A DNA stretch of 64,000 nucleotides from contig NC_064679.1 in the NCBI RefSeq assembly GCF_023278565.1, positions 1,612,001 through 1,676,000 of the forward strand, in the 5' to 3' direction. The stretch comes from Colletotrichum lupini. Lineage: Eukaryota > Ascomycota > Sordariomycetes > Glomerellales > Glomerellaceae. Below, piece by piece: positions 1 to 12,400 of the stretch. Under the pieces are notes generated by a model that saw only the letters and a program-made list of their open reading frames with translations, searched no databases and was not told where the DNA came from. The position numbers were made by a program, and so were the translations under genes. How positions within the stretch are numbered: position 1 is the first letter of the stretch; every line of letters starts with the position of its first letter.

Positions 1-3000
1 TAGCCACCGGTCGTTACCATGTTTCTCTGCCCCTTCCCGTTCCTTGAATCCAAGCAAGTGTGACTTCAGACCGGAGAGGGCGCCTTGTTTTCTGATTGGT
101 CAAGAAGGCTATTGGAATAGTCTATAGTAGCACATGATTGGTTAGAGAATCGATGGGGCGGGGTGGTAAGGAAGGAAGGAAGGAAGAAACTCCAACGAAC
201 ACCAAGAAGAGTACCCAGAGGAAGGACCTAACTACCTACCTTAGCTACCTGTCTCCATTGTCATCTTCCTCAACCTCACCCCTTGCAGGACTGCACATCG
301 TCTTGCTTCTCGGTAGTACGGTATGCTGCAATTCTCTCCATCACAATTAGTGGCTTGCGGTCGGACGTCGTAGCCGTGCTCGGAGAGTTTCTGTTACTCT
401 TACACTCCGCTGTCTTCGGATATTTCGGTCTGCTTACGGTTACAGTGTCGCATAGACAAGCAAACCATCGTGATCGACGAGAGAACCACTTTCACGATAC
501 TAGGGACTGGCCTACGGATACACTATGTTCCTCCTGGACTGTCATCGCAGGCTCCATCGAATCCCAGTCTGACATTATCACATCAAGCTCGCTACCAATC
601 GACCGGCCTTTATCTTAGCAGTGGCATCATAGCCTGCCACACCACTATGAAGGAGCGCATCATGAATGATGAGTCTCTGCTTTACCAACTTCCTGAGCGG
701 AATCCCGTCTCACCGTCCATCTACCGCTAGGCGGCACGAGTAGTTCGACCGAAGAGACAGACGCCCGTGGAATCAAGACTTAGATTCTGCCTGGAGCAAA
801 ACCCAGAGCCCGGGAGGCGCGCGCTGGTTGCTCTGCTCAGCTGTGCTTGCAAACTTGCCGATGGCCACACTGGCGGGGGAGTTGGGACTTCACAAGTTCA
901 CACACACACACAGACGATGCTACACTGCATCGTGAACCACGGGCGCTATGCTACAACTGGACGCCCGAAATTGCCTATTGGGCTGGCGAGATCAGCCTCT
1001 GCAGACCATTATATGGGCCCCCCGTGGCCCCTTCACCATCATGATCCATCATGATCCATCATAGCTCCGCCCAGGGACCCCTGTACAGCGACCCCATCAA
1101 GTCGTTACGAGGCTGCTCTCGCTCGCCTGCAGCCTCTGCATTTCTTCCATTCCCGAATCGCCCGGACTGGCCAGTGGCACGCACACATGGCCCATGGACT
1201 ACGCTAGAACGGCACAAGGTGACAAGACTCCAGAGACGCTGCCACTGCGCACCACACAGACCACATACTTTTTGACACCACACCATCACGACCATACCAC
1301 CCATGTCTTGTCGACGTTCGACTCTCTCTCAAGTCTCACCCTCACTCTCAACAACCAGCTCTCTCTTTCACGGCTCGCCTGCATCTCTGTGCCAGAATGA
1401 CACACGATCCTGGCCTCAGGCATGACTGCTTCAACCTCAAGCAACCCTGACAGCGAATCAACCCCAGCCAGTCCCTCCCCGTTCTGCCCGTTTACCGCTC
1501 CGAGCCACACAGACGTGCAGCATATTGCTGCAGACTGCAAAGACCTATGCACCATACGCATCCAAGCAATGCGGCATTGCGGCGTTCATCAAGCCTGGAT
1601 TGCGGCGTGCAGCGTCACGGCGTGCCTAGGGTCAAGTGTACGGCAGATTCCAGAGAAACGAAAAAAAAGAGAGAGAAAAAAAAAGAGAGAGACCTCACAG
1701 CATCAATCTGCTTGTCCATTCAGCGCCCGGCACGCTCAGGTTGCTTATCCACTTTCTTTTCATGGAACTCAATCCTGGCCCGCCCATTCAAACGGTCGTT
1801 CGCAATCTCAGGCCCATGTGCGACCCATGACCATGTTGGCCGCCGTCACTGGCCGGGATCAAAAGCCCATTCCAGAGGCAAACCGAATCCTCCTTCGCCC
1901 GCCCTGAGTCTCCACACGCACCGAGTCCAGGCCTGCTGTTCCGCTTGCTGCTCCGTAGATGCTGGAGTTGCCGCTGCTTCGTCTCCGGCCAAGCTGGCCA
2001 CGGGCACGCGAACCCAAGGCCGACATGGAAAGATTTGGCCGTAAATTTCGAGGCACCACACTCCGCAGCTCATCATTTGCAGAGAGGCTACCGTGTCCTC
2101 GACTCCGCCAGCCTTTACCTACTGCGTATTCGTACCGAGTCTGAGTGATGCCTATGGCGCTAAATCCGACCCCACGGTCCTGAACCCGCCCTTACACGTC
2201 TAATCATGCTCTCAGTCTCGAGTCTACTGTCATGCTCTGATGAGACCTCAGAGGCTCAGACGGGCTCGGATTGACCGGCCAGAACGGCCCACAACCAGTT
2301 CGAAAAGAAAAATATCATGGCAATGATCCGTCCGTCGTCGAGCGAACTTGGTCTCCTAATCGAGTCGGCCGCGGACTGCCAGCAACCAGACCAGCAGACA
2401 TAGCCAGCCAGCACATAACTGTGCACCCGCAAATGTGAAAACCCCGTCGTTACTCCGTACTGTTTGGCAAAATATGCAGTCTACCCGGCCATTCGTATCG
2501 ACTCGACCATACACAGTAGCTATAGAGCACTTAGCTCGGCACCAACTACTTCGATAGTCGCTTGTGCAGAACATTACTCATTGGCTCGCCTTACTAGCAG
2601 TCATGGTATTGACGCAAGCATCCTAAAGTGCTTCTCAATAGATGATTGGCCGTATCTATCCTTGTCGACCAATCATGGCGCTACAGGTGATCTACACTTC
2701 ACAACTGTTGCTAAGAGAGAATGTGTGTGGTGTACGTACTCCGTGGTTGGTGCAGCCACAAGGTGGCCACCAGGTGGAAGATGACCGCTTGCGAAAAATC
2801 CGGAAGCCAATCAATGCTCCCGCGAAGGATGGATGGGAAGCGACGGGCATCCTGTGAGCCAGAGCCAGATCTGCTTAGCATTGATCCAGTCACCAGCCTG
2901 CGAGGCAGCATCTGCAACAGAAAGGCTGACCGGCCACCGAAGCCCACACTCATCAACTCCCGGACTTTATGCAAACAGCTTGCCAAGCGCCACAAAGGCT

Positions 3001-4807
3001 CCGACGTCAGCTACGAGATCATGACAGTGAGCCAATTAGGTCGCGGGTGGCACTATTGTGACTGGGCATCCCAAGTCGCCCGCTCTCAGTCGGTGTTTGG
3101 CGGTAGTCACAGATTACCCTGTTACCAGCTCTACCCGGTGTCAACAGCGTCTTTTTCGACCTCGAACCACGCGGCATTGATGATAGCTGTGGCTCAAAGT
3201 ACGGGGCTCTGCAACAAGCCATAGCATACCACGTCGCTAGACCAGGCCGAATGCTCCCAAGTCGCGGTGAAGGAAGACGTGTCTCATTCGATCATCGTTC
3301 GACTGAGATTCCATGCCCGGTTCCGACGTTCCCCCAAGGGGGTTTTGTTCAAGCGTGAGGCTTTCCTCCATTATCCTACGAAAACGGGGACGTTCGCCCT
3401 GCGGCAGGCGAGACAAGGGCAGGCTGGAGAGAGAGAAGAATGGAAGAAGCTGCACATCACAGGTCACAGGAGGCCTATGACGATGGCTCACTCAGTATCG
3501 CTTAGGGAGGGCGAGCGGTGGCAGCAAGAGCACGGAGCAGTCAGTCACCAACAAGGCACCGGGCCTCTGATTGACAGCGAGAAAGCTGAGAAGGGAAGTG
3601 AAGGGAAGGGAAGGGTAGAGCAACGGACAGTCTGTGTTCCCTCCGCCAGGGTCGTCCCATGAGTGCTTAGGAGGCGACGACTCACGCACGCCCCGTTTCT
3701 TCGACACCCATCGACCATCCGTTTCGTCTGACACACTCAGCCAGTAGCGGTGGCAGGGGTATATGGAGCACGGCTGGGGGTGGTGGATAAGAATCAACAC
3801 ACGAGAAGTGAGGGGTGACACAGCTCACACCCACTCACACCTCACACCCCCTTGGGACGGGGCCACTTTACCTGGTGCGTCAGACAATACCTGCTCGTAA
3901 ATTGCGCAGAGACGCCAATCACGACTGCTAGTGGCATCCTGGTGGCTGCTCCAGTAGAGAAACTCTGCCGGTCACTTGTCCACGCCTGGGCACGACCACG
4001 CCCCCTTTGACTCCACGCCCCCTCGGCCCTCTACGTACTGCGTAGCTCCAAGCCAGGCTCTCAGGCCTCAGGCTCTTCTATCAACTCTAACCCACTGGCC
4101 CGCTGCTCATGTCGAACTCAAGAATAGACGGTGCATTGGTGGATCCATGGCTAAGACATGGCAAGCCGCTCATCCCTGCTCTGCTAATATCGAAGACGAC
4201 TGGGGTGTCCTTGGAGCCACCGGCCATGGTGGATGCTCCACGCAACGCACTTTGACATGGGTACGTAGCCGTAGCGCTAACATCATTTCGCCTCGTTCCT
4301 CATCGGGGTGGTGGCAGTCATTATCAACCACCCATATCCCACCACCGTACCACTGGCTCGACTTGTCTCGAGACTTCAATCATCAACTTTTCCACCACGC
4401 TCCTTCCGGTCGACCTCTTCACATCTCTTCACGATCTTCGGGAAACTGGAATCTCAGTCGCCCTCCCACCTCCACCTCACAACAGACACCGACCTTCACC
4501 GACCTCAGCTCGCTACCCATCCCGCACCAGGCGACAATTACCGTGTTTGACTCGTTGACTCGACGTCTTGCACCTTCGACCTTTTCTACTTCCTCAGACC
4601 GATCCATTCATAGGACTACCAACCCATCTCAGGCCATAGGATAATAACCCAGGACTATTACTTTGGACGCCCAGGACATACCAACCCAAAGGACAAAGGC
4701 CGTTTCTACTTTTTTCTTCTTCTCTTCCACTTTGGATCTCGCCCTCGAGACCCATTACAAACCGCCAGAGAAAGGATTCCCATTTGGACCCGCAAAAATC
4801 ACATAAC
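1..4807. other. gene-free region upstream of the kinase
   Basis: No open frame here shows a recognisable domain, and long frames overlap on both strands, as expected of non-coding GC-balanced DNA. It holds purine runs (about 168-190 and 1659-1696), a CA run (about 899-913), and a tandem ATGATCCATC duplication (1041-1060). Pyrimidine-rich stretches at about 4700-4735 are typical of the region around a fungal transcription start. It is probably the promoter and long 5' leader of the kinase gene. Confidence 0.6.
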
Positions 4808-6424
4808 ATGCAGCATGTATCAGGATTTGGCTATCCCACCCCTCCCGCGTCGCCGGTGTACGACAACACAAAGTGTTCGATCCAACAACCCATCACGACA
4901 GCACCTCACTGCCAGGCACGATATGTCCCGCTAACACCAGAGGCGAGACTCGGAAGGTTTCTTGAGGGCAAGTTGCAGTTGCAAACCATTCTTGGTACTG
5001 GCGCATATGGCGTCGTGTATTCCGCAGTGGATGTCAAGACCGGAGTCCGTTACGCCGTCAAGTGCCTCAGCAAATTCAACCCAGATGGAACCCCATTGGA
5101 TCGTCGACAGGTTGCCTTCCAGAACCGAGAGATTCGTCTGCACTACCTGGCGTCGGCCCACCCTAACGTGGTCTCGATGCTCAAGATTGTTGATGACCCG
5201 GACTGCATCTATGTTATCTTGGAATATTGCCCGGAAGGTGACTTGTTCTTCAACATCACCGAGTGCGGTCAGTATGTCGGGAACGATGACCTCGCCAAGA
5301 GAGTCTTCCTGCAAGTATTGGATGCCGTGGAGCACTGCCATTCCCTCGGAATCTACCACAGAGACTTGAAGCCGGAGAACATTCTCGTTTCGGACCAAGG
5401 ATCAACAGTCAAGCTTGCCGATTTTGGCCTCGCAACCTCATCCGACCGGTCAGAGGACTACGGATGCGGCTCAACATTCTACATGAGTCCAGGTAGGCCA
5501 TCCACTCCCAGGAATTTTCCTACTTCTATCAAGCCCCCTGAACACCACTAACATGTCGCTTCTTTCCTTTTCTTAGAATGCCTGGATCACTCCGCCCGGA
5601 GACCTTTCTACTTCTGCGCACCAAATGATGTCTGGAGCCTCGGAGTCATCTTGGTCAACCTGACCTGCGGACGCAACCCATGGAAGCAAGCATCCTTTGA
5701 GGATTCTACTTACAGGGCTTACACCCGATGCCCGGAAACTCTGAAGAGCATTCTCCCCGTGTCGGATGAACTGAACGACATCTTGGGGAGGATCTTCACC
5801 CGTAACCCGGATCAGAGGATTACTCTTGCCGAGTTGAAGGCAAGAATCCAGGCTTGCTCCATGTTTACCATCCCGGCGACGCCGACAGCTGTGCTTTCGA
5901 CTACCCAGGTTCCGCATGAGCATACTACCGAATACGTTACTAGCGAGGACACGATTGTCGACGACTACGATAATGCCCTCTCGCCTGCTTCCTCATCCTC
6001 GGACGAAGGATCTACCTGCTCTTCTGACGAGGGCTCGCTCACCTCAAGTGGCTCGACCATCGATGACCTTGATGAGGACTTCCTTCAGGAACAGCAGGAG
6101 ACTATGGCATGCCATACCCAAACATACGAACCAGAGGATACCGGAGCAACATACTTCTCCACACAGGACTACATCCCTCAACATTACACTGGCCCCGTAC
6201 CATCCCAGCTTGCTGGACCTGAGTCATTCCGTGTCCAGATGCCTGTACCAACATCGGCTCCTCTTCAGGCTCAACTGCAAGCACCCAGCTGTCCATCCAA
6301 GTCTTTCGTCCAGTTCTGGTGGGGAGATGTGTTGAAGTATGCTCAGCAGGCCCCTGCTATCCATCCTCACGTCCCCTTCCACCACCAGGTTCCCATCTTG
6401 TCGCACCCTCAAGGCTGCTACTAG
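4808..6424 (+). CDS. Ran1/Sks1-like serine/threonine protein kinase
   Basis: This is a Ser/Thr kinase resembling fungal Ran1/Pat1, Vhs1 and Sks1 kinases, which act in nutrient signalling and in restraining mating or meiosis (family knowledge; no role is shown here). Exons are 4808-5492 and 5577-6424. The 84-nt intron has a CTAAC branch site, and splicing restores SPE in the activation segment. The product is 510 aa. The upstream in-frame codon at 4784 is TTG, so ATG 4808 is the start. Visible motifs are the glycine loop GTGAYG (63-68), Lys85, Glu108, HRDLKPEN (184-191), DFG (205-207) and SPE (227-229). All catalytic residues are present. After about residue 330 follows a Ser/Asp/Glu-rich stretch and then a Pro/Gln-rich tail, which looks disordered. 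A long gene-free region lies on both sides. Confidence 0.93.
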
Positions 6425-9400
6425 GAACAATTATCTGTTACGCCAATTCATGTCCAGGACCATCCCCAATCCTACGTATCCTGGAGGACATGGCGACATC
6501 AACTCAAAAAAACAACAACTAATCAACGTTCATCCTCGTGGGCCATCCACGAGGATACTTAATTCGTTACGAGACACGTGGACCATATTACCTTTTGGAT
6601 TTATCTTCCCGGAATGGAATCTCCAAAAGTCGTGCAAAAAAGGACCGGAATTTCTCTATTACGCAACGGCGCTTGTAAACTTGTCGGAGCGGGTTTTCCT
6701 TTCATTGTTTATTCTTTCTGTCTTCAGCGCGGAGTTGGGAACTGGAAAGCAAAGAGTGATGGTGTGTCGATGTCGAAAACTATGGAAAGCATATGAGGCG
6801 CAGACGGGGACAAAGACAAAGAGGCAGGAATTCTTCTCATGATTTTTCTGGGGGCGGAATATTCTATTCTGACGCATTGATGCGCAAGCGGCTTGGGGAA
6901 ATGAGCTTTCACAAGGTTACTTTCCTGGCAACCGTTTGGATGATACCAGATTCTTCCTTTTTTTCTTTTCTTTTTTTCTTTTTTTGGGATGTGTTTGGGC
7001 CACTACGGGAGAGAGGGATTCTGTTCCCTCAAAGCTGAGGAAAAGACGGTTTAGACAATACCTGGGCCAAGAACCCAACCGTCAGCGGATATGTTCGCTG
7101 AACGGAGACTCGAATTGGGACCAAAGCCCTCGAAACGAGTACAGGCTAGGGATAACGACCAGAAAACAACTGGCGCCTATCAATGAATACAAACATTCAA
7201 ACGCCCCAAAACAAAGCCTTTCCACGTGTACCTGTGAATATCTACCACTATTGAGAGCGATTTACTCTATCCGAAAAGAGCCCAACTACCGACCTTGCCA
7301 AAATGTCGCTTAGCTAAGGCGAAGGTGGTGGTGTTGGTCGGAAGCGGGGGGATGAGGCAGTCTGTGGTTCTCTAACCTTCTACGTAATGGCCTAAAAAGG
7401 GTGACATTCTTTTTTTTTTTCCCACCTTCGGTTACGGTTCTTCCAGAACGTCTCGAATAATTCCATTCAGGTTTTACGAGGGGAGAAAAGGTTAGGGGAA
7501 ACCCTCCCATTCTCCGAGTCTCTGACAACTCTGAGAGATGGTTATTCCCTACTTGAGTAATCTACGGTCTACCTTGTATTCTGTTGTTTAAAACCGCCCA
7601 AACGCGCGAGGCAGTGAGGTGGAGGAGAGGGAATGCGAACCCCCTCCCCTTCTGAGGATGTGTCCCCCCAAGCCTATTCCTCACAGGCAGGGGAGAGCCA
7701 TGGTCTTGTTCGGCTTTACTGTGTAAAAGGCGGGTTTGTGTCAGGCGGGCGGTATCCCTGATGAAATGTTCACTTTTCTAGGACTGACGTCCTTCTTCGA
7801 CAAGCCTCTTTTTTCCTATTTTTTTTTTTTTTGCACGCCTTTTGCACGCCTGTTGCCTTAGGGGATGGGCCTATCTACTCTGCAGAAAGACAATGCGCGC
7901 ACTTCTGTAAGCGTGCTAGGCGGAATATGGAGAAGGGTGCTGCTGCTCTCTCGCCAAAAAAAAAAAAAAAAAAAAAAGTAGTCATGAGAAAGTGCAGCTT
8001 TCGAATGGATTGTGCAACTATGCAAACCGACTTACTGCACGGCAACTGCGTCGCTCCATAGAAAGAGCACGTTCCAACAGACCAACACTAGAGGGGGGGG
8101 GATGAAGATCACACACACTCCAGCTTTTCTTCTTTCTGGCTGTGCCCGCAGTAGTAAGCACGTTCTAAGAAAGGCAGGGCTGTCGAAGGGGGATGCATTC
8201 AATGGATCGGTGGTTTCTGGTGGTGGTCACTACTGGCGCTGGTGCCCATTCTCGAAAGGGGGGGCTGGCTGGCCTCGCACGCTTCGCTGTACTGGTTTCC
8301 GCGATGGTGCTGCAGACATGATTGGACGGTGAGCACTCTGGAAAGATGTGGGAAACGGTCGTCGTTCGCCCTGTTTTCGGTGGTGCGGGTGGTATGGGTG
8401 AGTTGCGTCGAGGTGGTCCGTTCCATCCTCCCCTTCCAAGTCTTGTCGTATCCCTAGTTCTCTCCAATCATGACCCCTGTCCCTATAAGTCACTGCCGTA
8501 GTGTAGTATGGGTAGTGTTATTTTCTTTTCTTTTCTTGATTGTTCTTAGGACCGCAGGTCGGCCCTACCGTGAGCCTTGAGGGCGGAGGTTGATGCCCTC
8601 TTTGGGTTTAGAGTGTACGAAGAGGGTTTGGGTTGAGACCGATTATAGCCCTGGTGGCCCTGCCGATATTTTGATTGTATTGTTTCCTTCCTTGGAGCGA
8701 AAGTGTGACGGTTCCCACTGCCCAGTGCCAACCTGGGCATTTTTCTTTGGTGCATGGGTCATGGATTGTCACCAGCTTTTGCTGGGAGTGAGATGTCTGA
8801 GCAGAGCAGAGAGTCCCCTGAGAAGAAGGTTGAGCCTTGGTCGGATTCGGGCTCGTGCCTCGGTGACTGGGGGTAGGAGGGTTCGGGATGGGACGCGCGC
8901 GATGTCATGTAGTGACATTAGTTGTACGGATACGGTTGGTTGGAAGCCTTGAAAGGGGGAGGATCGCAATGTATGCAGAGGTAGTAGCACCAGGAAGAAA
9001 GGTTGCGGAGCCTTTCATTAGTGCATCCAACCGGGTCGTGTTGTTCAACTTTCCCAACGTTAGGGAATCCCCGAAGATTGGCACACTGGGAGAGAGACTT
9101 GGGAGACAGTGAGGTGGACTTGCATGGGGCGTGTTTGCGCCGTTGTCACCTTATTACGCATGCGGCACGGCGGAGGATGGGTTGTAAGGTAGGGACGCCT
9201 CGGGCGTTGTGTGGTTTGGGCATGGAAGCGTGTGGGTGGAGCAAAGAAAGCACCGGGCTTGCATTTATGGAATGATGGATGGGAGGCCATGGGCACGGCA
9301 TGGCACAGCACAGCATGGCATGGCAAGACGCGATAGCGAATCCCATCGTGGTGGGCATGCATGTAGGCAACCCTGTTTGCGATGAGGGTGGCCGAGGCAC

Positions 9401-12400
9401 TGAAGTGTGAGCCAACTAGAAGACGTCTGGAGGAGCGTGTGAGAGTTTGCAGATATGGAGAGATATGTGTGAGTACCTAGGTACTCCGTAAGTGTGTGTA
9501 TAGGTGGCTAGCTTCATTGCTAAACATGCAAGTGTGCTTTTTCGGTGGGAGCCGGCAGCCTTTTTGTTTCTGTTTTATTCCTTCACCTTTGGTCGTTATT
9601 GGGTTGCGAGGTTTAGCACTTTACACGGACACTTTGTGAGGCGAATGTGCTGTTATAACTGAGTATATAGCATGTCTCGGTGTGGCCTGATGGGTGGATG
9701 GGGCCAAAGTGCTTCCCTCTTACAGTTGGAAGTGTATGGGGTCTTGGGATGACATGTCGTCTGGCTTACACTTCCGTGCTTCCCGCCGCGCCATTGAGCA
9801 CAAGGAGGCGTCTTACCGGATGGACGAGACGACGTGGGGGGCTCTCAAGAGGAAAAAGGGCTTGAATAGGTATAGGCAAAAGACGCATCAAACCACGCGA
9901 GAGGGATAGCCAAGCGGTATCATGGGATAGATGAAAAAGGGATGTTTGAAAGAAAGGACTGGAATTAGTTAGCGTGCCATGTGCCAAATGTTATGGGTTA
10001 TGACGATGGAAGACTAGGTAGGGCCAAGTTCACTTATTGAACAAGCCAGACAGAGAAAGACAGAGGGGTAGATCAGTTGGCCAAGAGTATAGCTGGCAGA
10101 AAACTCTCTGGTGGGCGGTGGCGGTGGGCTTGGTTTAGCACATATTTGGTGTGGTTGGGTTAGTTGCCAGTTTCGCCCGAGAGTCCTTACCCACGATCGC
10201 TGAGCCGTGAGTGGCTTGAATCACTTGACTTCCCGCTTGCGCTAGGCCTTGACAGCAAGCAGATGCATGTTCTATAGACTAGCTTACTGGATCTCAAGTA
10301 TGCCGTGGACACGGGTTAGTTCTGACTGATTAGGTAGATGCTGGCGGCTCTCAACTCTGCGGGTGATTTCTCAAACCTTTTCGCATGATGAGGTGATGAG
10401 CGGTATGGACATTGGATGCCGACTGACAAGTCTTGAAGGGGCAATTACTGTAGTGAGCGGATGCTGACCCCACCGTCCCATGATCGCAGCCTGTTTGTGG
10501 TGCCATCCACCGGAGTTATTGGAATGACGGAGACGAAGACGGCGGCCGCGGCGCACGGCGACAATGGAACACCCGGCCGGGGGGGTTGATGGTGTTGGAT
10601 GGATGTGGAGCTTGATGCGGTGTGGCACTGTCATATTCGGTCTTTGATGGAGAACGATAGCATTCCTGGCTGAAAGATCTGCTGATACTGCAGTTGGCGA
10701 CGCTCTAGACCTGACAAGCGAGAAGCTCGCATTCATCAGTTGGCACTTTACTGGACTTGTTGTCAGCCAATCTCAAGAGTCCGAAGTCTCTCTTGCTGTG
10801 TCTATGGTTCCCACCCATCCACACTTTTTCATAGGTTGGGTTGGTCGCTATCTCTACGGGCTCTTCCCCGGTAGACGATCGAGAACTCTATCATTGTCTT
10901 GGCCGTCTATTCGTGCCTTTTGGACTGCGGAAACTGTGGGTTATCAACTTATCGTCCTTTTCTTAATCTATCTTTTTGACAGCTCCGGCCAAGCTTTGCG
11001 TTTGACTTGTGATAGAGTTTGGCCGCGTTTTGAAAATGGGGTGGGATAAAAAAGCAACGGAGACAGGGTTTGGGCGTTTGGGAGAAGGCAATAATTCTGC
11101 TCTGCTGCGGTGTCGATCATTGGAAAGGGCATAGGTTGGCGAGTCGCTTTCTCATCCGGCCCCTGCTCCTGTTTGCTGGTTTGGGTTCCTCGTAGCGGTC
11201 GTTGTGGGCACCGACGAGGGTTATTCTGTCTTTCTCTGGATATCGAGGAATCAATTCGCGGGCGGTCTCAATGCAATGGATGCATACTGTCGGATTTGGC
11301 ATAATCAAAAACTGGTTGAAGACTTCTACATTTGGTTGACAAGAGCGGGTTGGCCATACCGTCCTCTGCTTTGAGGCCCTCGCGAACAACCCCTGCAACT
11401 ATTTTTCGTTTCTTGCAGCAGTGACAAGTCAGTTAATGCGGAACCCGATATGCCGGGTTTTCGCTGCAAGCCGCAGGCCGCAAGCGGACGGAGGCACGAA
11501 GGGGGCGGTGAGGGAAAAAGGTCTAGGCCCCAGCTCGAGTTGGACAAGGTGGGAAACGACAGATCTATCGGGATACAGCGTGGCTTGATAGATGCCAGAG
11601 AAAAGGTGTATTTCCCAAACGTGATTGGGTGGGATGGAATCTGTTCTCGACATTTGCCTGCATTGAGCTGAGCGTTGTCACCTCCTCCTCCCCGCAATTC
11701 ATGGTGGCGATAAGCCAGAGCTCTTCGTTGTGATGGAGACAAAACGAACAACGAACAGCCGGAGCCACTAACATGATGGATCATGGGCAAGTCTTCACTG
11801 GTCTTTGCGGTCTTTTTTGTTCCTCTCCCCCTTGCACTTGCATCTAGTGGGCTCACTGGGCTGGCGAACTGCGCTTTTCCAGCCCCCCGCCAGCTTGCGC
11901 CGGTAGTTGTTGAAGTGGTTCGGAAACGTTCCCGCGGCGTGGCCGGGGGGCTAGAGTTGAAGGGCCCTATTCCACTTTGGCACATAGTCTTAGGATGACA
12001 CCTAGTACCTTAGACCGCTTCTGCGCATGGCGCATGATGGGTTTGATATTGACGGATTTCTGCCCCAGTATGGACAGGATGAAGTATGAAGAAGGGCGCG
12101 TCTAACGGGTGGGGGCGTTCAATATTCTTGTTCCTCTAGAAAGCCTGGAAGGTGACCACTAGGGGCCGTAGATGATCAAGGGATGGGATGGACAACTGCA
12201 GATCGAGATGCGGAGAACGGCACGGCGGCGAGGCAGCGGGCAGTGACTGAGCGAGTGCCCTTTTGCGGCCGCAGAAACCGAACTGGTGGGCACACTGAAG
12301 AGTCGCAGGACTGGTTTGCCAAGGCCGCGCGCCGTTGGTACGATGCTCAATGCGTGATACTAGGCGTAATCTTTGGAGACAGACTGAGAGACATGGTGGA

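Noticed and set aside
3976..4644. 222-codon open frame on the plus strand before the kinase
   Set aside because: Ser/Thr/Pro/His-rich translation of a pyrimidine-rich leader, no domain; better explained as kinase promoter and 5' leader.
11326..11985. 219-codon open frame on the minus strand
   Set aside because: No domain, odd composition (Ser/Pro/Arg), several overlapping frames on the other strand, no promoter or splice context. Looks like chance openness in GC-balanced DNA.
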